Shown here in pieces: positions 7,237 through 9,440 of a DNA stretch of 9,440 nt (its first letter is position 1; each line of letters begins with the position of its first letter). This stretch comes from Alphaproteobacteria bacterium MarineAlpha9_Bin7. GTDB taxonomy: Bacteria > Pseudomonadota > Alphaproteobacteria > UBA7887. The notes under the pieces were generated by a model. The model saw only the letters and a list, made by a program, of their open reading frames with translations. It was not told the DNA's origin and made no database searches. Location: positions 1 through 9,440 of the forward strand of contig PTKD01000057.1 of assembly GCA_002938115.1 (NCBI GenBank), in the 5' to 3' direction. The position numbers were made by a program, and so were the translations under genes.

Positions 7237-7992
7237 ATGACATATTTGGCCATCGGTGCTGGGTTTGTATTGTTGCTCATGGTAGGCGCTCGTTTATTTT
7301 TGTCTGCAGACCCAGTCTTGCTTGCGAAAATTTTACGTTGGTCGTTAATCTTGGGCGGCCTTTTCTTCGCGTTTTTTCTTATCTTGCGAGGGCAAGCTCT
7401 GCTTGCCGCCGCACCAGCCGCTGTCGCAGCTATCGCGTGGCGTGTATTGCGCATTGTGCCTATGGGACTCTGGTTTCGACTATTTCAAATGGGACGTGCC
7501 AGATCTCGACAGCGTCAGTACGCAGCAAGCAGGGGGTCTGGTGCGGAATCTGCGGAAAGTTCTACCGTAGAGTCGGCATGGCTCCGCATGAGCCTCAACC
7601 ACGCGACGGGTGACCTTTCTGGTGAGGTGGTGAGGGGAAGTTTTTCTGGACAGTCGTTGGACGCGTTGGATGAGAAAGCGCTCCATCGGCTCTTGGAAGA
7701 ATGTCGGGCGGATAGTTCCTCGATGCAGCTATTAGAAAGTTATATGGATCGGAGGTTAGGGCCGGCCTGGCGTGAAAGTTTTGCGGGAGGGGGTTCTGCG
7801 TGGAAGGCCAATAACGAAGGTATGGATCGTGATGAGGCTTATGAGATTTTGGGTGTAACCCCAGGAGCCAGCAGAGCAGACATCAAGGAGGCTCATAAGA
7901 AATTAATGGTCGGGAATCACCCGGATCATGGCGGGTCGTCCTATCTTGCCATGAAGATTAATCGGGCTCGCGATGTTTTGCTCGACGATTGA
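7237..7992 (+). CDS. Membrane-anchored J-domain protein, Tim14/Pam18 (TimB)-like
   Basis: A 251-residue protein with an N-terminal membrane part and a C-terminal J domain, the reverse of DnaJ. Seen: hydrophobic segments at about residues 3-23 and 32-50 and a third Ala-rich one at about 53-73; a basic, low-complexity linker (86-110); a middle region with WLRMSLNHATGDLSGEV and QLLESYMDRRLGPAWRE; and a J domain from about 199 to 251 with YEILGV and the HPD motif at 228-230. The sequence after HPD (HGGSSYLAMKINRARDVLL) resembles mitochondrial Tim14/Pam18 (HPD-x-GGS-x-x-x-x-KIN-x-A) more than DnaJ. Known: J domains stimulate Hsp70 ATPase through HPD, and the Tim14-like alphaproteobacterial protein TimB was described in Caulobacter as a relative of the mitochondrial import motor subunit. 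There is no zinc-finger or DnaJ C-terminal substrate domain. It follows the VWA gene by 15 bp with a poor ribosome-binding site, suggesting translational coupling. Confidence 0.92.
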   Translation: MTYLAIGAGFVLLLMVGARLFLSADPVLLAKILRWSLILGGLFFAFFLILRGQALLAAAPAAVAAIAWRVLRIVPMGLWFRLFQMGRARSRQRQYAASRGSGAESAESSTVESAWLRMSLNHATGDLSGEVVRGSFSGQSLDALDEKALHRLLEECRADSSSMQLLESYMDRRLGPAWRESFAGGGSAWKANNEGMDRDEAYEILGVTPGASRADIKEAHKKLMVGNHPDHGGSSYLAMKINRARDVLLDD

Positions 7993-8068
7993 GACGTTTT
8001 GGGTTTATGTCGCCCATTGAAGGTACTGATAAGGATGGATCATTTTTCATGTTGGACATCGGTGATGA

Positions 8069-8097
8069 TTGACGGGTACCGGTGTGCTTCGTATACA
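8069..8097 (+). promoter_or_regulatory. Sigma-70 promoter of tRNA-Glu
   Basis: TTGACG (8069-8074) and TATACA (8092-8097) are separated by exactly 17 bases, each matching five of six consensus positions. Transcription would start near 8104, five bases before the mature tRNA 5' end. The stretch between -10 and start (8098-8103, GCCGCT) is GC-rich, as in stringently controlled stable-RNA promoters. Confidence 0.85.
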
Positions 8098-8108
8098 GCC
8101 GCTCGTGC

Positions 8109-8184
8109 GTCCCCTTCGTCTAGCGGTTGAGGACACCGCCCTTTCACGGCGGAAACACGGGTTCGATTCCCGTAGGGGACGCCA
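8109..8184 (+). tRNA. tRNA-Glu (anticodon UUC)
   Basis: A complete 76-base tRNA with encoded CCA. Acceptor stem GTCCCCT (8109-8115) pairs with AGGGGAC (8174-8180), discriminator G8181, CCA 8182-8184. The anticodon stem is CCGCC (8136-8140)/GGCGG (8148-8152) around loop CTTTCAC with anticodon TTC at 8143-8145. The T stem ACGGG (8157-8161)/CCCGT (8169-8173) encloses TTCGATT. The sequence is close to other bacterial tRNA-Glu genes. It lies 9 bp from the stop codon of the convergent Sel1 gene; its 3' end is intact and no repeated copy of it (as would mark an integrated element) is present in the window. Confidence 0.98.
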
Positions 8185-8193
8185 GTCTGTCTT

Positions 8194-8883
8194 TTATTCA
8201 ACCGCTGGTTGTTGTCCTTCGCTGATTTTCTGCCGGGCTACTGAAACTTCTTCTTGGCTCATGAGAGGCTTGAGCATAACCAAATTACTTTCCGCCTTTT
8301 TGCTACCTTGCTTTCTAGCTCGGGACCACCAGACGTAGGCGGAAATGTAGTCCTGCGGGACGCCTTGTCCCTTGGCATACATAAGTCCAAGGTTCTGCTG
8401 TGCGTCCATATGGCCTTGCGTTGCAGCCATCCGGAACCACTTTGCGGCTTCAGTCTCGTCTTTTTCTGCGGCTTTTCCGCCGCGATAAATATAGCCAAGT
8501 CGGGCCTGAGCATCTGGATGGCCTTGTTCGGCAGCTTTGTGCCACCAGTATACCGCCTCCTTATAGCTTTGCTCGATTCCATAGCCATAAAAATACATTG
8601 ATGCCAGACTGTATTGGGCAAGGTAAAATCCTTGTTGAGCGGCGAGCTCGTACCATCTTATGGCTTCGGTATCACTCTGGTTTACGGCGGTACCATTTGC
8701 GTACATACGACCTACGATAAATTGTGCTCTGGCGTTCCCCTCCATCGCGTGGGGCTGCAGCTCCTGGAAAGCCGTTTCGTAATCCCCAGTTACATAGGCT
8801 GTCTCTCCAAGGTTCATATCTGCCCATGCTGTAGTAGCCGCCAACAAAGATAGAATCCCCATTTGTACGATTAGATAGAGCAT
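8194..8883 (-). CDS. Secreted Sel1-repeat (TPR-like) protein
   Basis: A 229-residue protein exported to the periplasm. The ATG at 8883 is chosen because it begins a clean signal peptide: hydrophobic core IVQMGILSLLAA and a cleavage site TAWA-D after residue 21. The open frame extends further upstream to 9327 but that part has no domain and would bury the signal. Seen: after a short TPR-like lead (Y30-G49), four consecutive 36-residue Sel1 repeats at 50-85, 86-121, 122-157 and 158-193, each with A-x-x-x-L-G-x-x-Y-x-x-G and W/Y-x-x-A-A-x-Q-G, then a partial helix and a charged tail ending PAVE. Known: Sel1 repeats form alpha-helical scaffolds for protein binding; in bacteria they occur in signalling and envelope-stress proteins. 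No catalytic domain, so the partner is unknown. It converges on the tRNA-Glu gene. The start has only a weak ribosome-binding site. Confidence 0.92.
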   Translation of the reverse strand: MLYLIVQMGILSLLAATTAWADMNLGETAYVTGDYETAFQELQPHAMEGNARAQFIVGRMYANGTAVNQSDTEAIRWYELAAQQGFYLAQYSLASMYFYGYGIEQSYKEAVYWWHKAAEQGHPDAQARLGYIYRGGKAAEKDETEAAKWFRMAATQGHMDAQQNLGLMYAKGQGVPQDYISAYVWWSRARKQGSKKAESNLVMLKPLMSQEEVSVARQKISEGQQPAVE

Positions 8884-9026
8884 TTTCAACGTGGCCCCGC
8901 TTTTGATATGTAGAGTGGATGTCCGTAATCTCGAACAGGGATTTTTGGCTACCACTTGGGCACTACACCAATAACGCAGTCCCATTTGAACAAGGAACGG
9001 ACGTTGGGCGCAATCCGCATCAAATG

Positions 9027-9061
9027 TTGAGTAAATTCTCAAGAAAATGCAAAACATTTTC
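9027..9061. repeat. Two adjacent inverted repeats upstream of the CRP/FNR-like site
   Basis: TTGAG (9027-9031) and CTCAA (9038-9042) form a 5-base dyad with a 6-base spacer, followed immediately by GAAAATG (9043-9049) and CATTTTC (9055-9061), a 7-base dyad with a 5-base spacer. Either could be an operator or a small hairpin; neither is followed by a T tract. Confidence 0.5.
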
Positions 9062-9068
9062 AGGTGTT

Positions 9069-9084
9069 TGTGATGATTATCACA
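9069..9084. promoter_or_regulatory. CRP/FNR-family palindromic operator
   Basis: TGTGATGATTATCACA is a perfect 6-4-6 inverted repeat and matches the CRP consensus TGTGA-N6-TCACA at every fixed position; it also resembles the FNR/FixK layout with G-T-G-A-T instead of T-T-G-A-T. The regulator is inferred: a CRP/FNR-superfamily protein. Its centre (9076.5) lies 62-63 bases upstream of the start predicted from TATGAT at 9127-9132, near the class I activator position of about -61.5. An overlapping dyad, CACAT-AAA-ATGTG, spans 9081-9093. Confidence 0.6.
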
Positions 9085-9126
9085 TAAAATGTGTGTTGTT
9101 TTGGTAATAATCAGGCCAAGCGGTGA

Positions 9127-9132
9127 TATGAT
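9127..9132 (+). promoter_or_regulatory. Possible -10 element for the repeat-protein gene
   Basis: TATGAT matches five of six -10 positions and would start transcription near 9139, leaving a leader of about 91 bases. No good -35 hexamer is present (GTAATA at 17-base spacing), which would fit an activator-dependent promoter served by the palindrome at 9069-9084. Confidence 0.4.
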
Positions 9133-9214
9133 AGTCCGAGTCCTGTTCGGGCATTTGTGAAAAGGATTTTTCGTAACGGGCAAAGAGGGTGTATATCCTA
9201 GAATATGACTCTCG

Positions 9215-9221
9215 AGGAGGT
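9215..9221 (+). promoter_or_regulatory. Perfect Shine-Dalgarno of the repeat-protein gene
   Basis: AGGAGGT is fully complementary to the 16S rRNA 3' end and lies 8 bases before the ATG at 9230. It is the strongest ribosome-binding site in the window and supports real, strong translation of the low-complexity frame that follows. Confidence 0.85.
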
Positions 9222-9229
9222 AGGTTAAT

Positions 9230-9440
9230 ATGAGTGATACATTTGAAGATGGCGGTCGTCCCGCCATTCCCCCAGGTGGGGAAGGCGAAGGCGGAGCAGG
9301 TGCTCCCCCAGAGGGCGGACCAGGCATGGCGGGTGCTGAGGGTGATCACGATCACCCAGAAGGCGAAGGCGGACCAGGTGCTCCCCCAGGAGGGGATCCG
9401 GGAATGGCCGGTGGCGAAGGCGGACCAGGTGCTCCCCCAG
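9230..9440 (+). CDS. Gly/Pro/Glu/Ala-rich tandem-repeat protein, 3' end outside window
   Basis: The ATG at 9230 follows a perfect ribosome-binding site and the frame stays open to the last base, giving the first 70 residues. The N-terminus MSDTFEDGGRPAIPP is followed by repeats: GEGGAGAPPEGGPGMAG, then a 9-residue insert AEGDHDHPE, then GEGGPGAPPGGDPGMAG, then GEGGPGAPP at the edge. The unit is therefore 17 residues. It contains no Cys, Trp, Tyr or Lys and is acidic, so this segment should be disordered. There is no signal peptide; export by a type I system or cytoplasmic location are both open. The DHDH cluster might bind metal. I do not recognise the family; it may be a linker-like N-terminal part of a larger protein. 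The opposite strand is also partly open here, but only because the repeat is GC-rich and periodic. Confidence 0.7.
   Translation, partial: MSDTFEDGGRPAIPPGGEGEGGAGAPPEGGPGMAGAEGDHDHPEGEGGPGAPPGGDPGMAGGEGGPGAPP
9284..9440 (+). repeat. Coding tandem repeat with near-identical 28-base core copies
   Basis: A 28-base core encoding GEGGxGAPP occurs at 9284-9311, 9362-9389 and 9413-9440. The second and third are identical and the first differs by one base (GCA for CCA, Ala for Pro). Start-to-start distances are 78 and 51 bases, both multiples of three (26 and 17 codons). Identity at synonymous positions indicates recent duplication rather than protein-level selection only. Confidence 0.85.

Larger units (their letters stand above)
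8884..9229. other. 346-bp divergent intergenic region with several inverted repeats
   Basis: This gap separates the start of the Sel1 gene (minus strand) from the start of the repeat protein (plus strand), so it should hold promoters in both directions. I see no convincing gene or RNA in it. The part nearest the Sel1 gene (8884-9020) shows no clear promoter. The AT-rich centre (9027-9093) holds four consecutive or overlapping dyads, listed separately, and the part up to 9229 holds a -10-like TATGAT and the ribosome-binding site of the repeat protein. Confidence 0.6.

Noticed and set aside
8199..8211. CAACC-GCT-GGTTG hairpin just after tRNA-Glu as its terminator
   Set aside because: Five base pairs followed by TTGTCCTTC, not a U tract; it also lies in the Sel1 coding sequence and encodes the protein's C-terminus.
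8919..8985. GTTCGAGATT-like T-arm word on the minus strand upstream of the Sel1 gene
   Set aside because: No flanking stems pair as in a tRNA; single short word match only.
8884..9327. N-terminal extension of the Sel1 gene in the same open frame
   Set aside because: The extension shows no domain, would place the signal peptide internally, and overlaps the repeat protein and its control region on the other strand.
9080..9355. Minus-strand open frame opposite the repeat protein
   Set aside because: It has no ribosome-binding site or recognisable domain and exists because the GC-rich codon repeat lacks stops in several frames.

Overview
This window looks like part of a chromosome of a mid-GC alphaproteobacterium, possibly a marine or Rhodospirillales/SAR116-like lineage. 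The assignment rests on two things. One is a small Tim14/Pam18-like J-protein of the type called TimB in alphaproteobacteria, paired with a von Willebrand A protein. The other is the general look of the protein sequences. The lineage is an inference and no 16S or other marker gene is present.

Region 1 (about 1-6227) is a hydroxy-acid metabolism cluster on both strands. It opens with the 3' part of larB (synthesis of the nickel-pincer nucleotide cofactor), followed by larA, a complete nickel-dependent 2-hydroxyacid racemase/epimerase with every catalytic residue in place. Facing it are a classical short-chain dehydrogenase and a PdxA-family 4-phospho-hydroxyacid dehydrogenase. A TtuC/DmlA-like tartrate/malate-type dehydrogenase is transcribed divergently from pdxA, and an LhgO-like FAD-dependent 2-hydroxyacid oxidase converges on it. 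One reading is that LarA interconverts the stereoisomers of a 2-hydroxy acid and the dehydrogenases/oxidase drain them into central metabolism. The substrate cannot be named from sequence; four- and five-carbon hydroxy acids (malate/tartrate/threonate/2-hydroxyglutarate type) are the natural candidates.

Region 2 (about 6228-7992) holds a two-gene unit: a soluble VWA-domain protein with an intact metal-binding site, and a membrane-anchored C-terminal J-domain protein 15 bp downstream.

Region 3 (about 8060-8883) holds a tRNA-Glu(UUC) gene with a near-consensus promoter, and a convergent gene for a secreted protein with four Sel1 repeats, whose stop codon lies 9 bp from the tRNA.

Region 4 (8884-9440) is an AT-rich intergenic region with a run of inverted repeats, including a perfect CRP/FNR-family palindrome. 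It leads into the start of a Gly/Pro/Glu/Ala-rich tandem-repeat protein that runs off the window end. This gene has a perfect Shine-Dalgarno sequence and is the least recognisable item in the window.

I saw no CRISPR array, transposase, integrase, toxin-antitoxin or phage gene.
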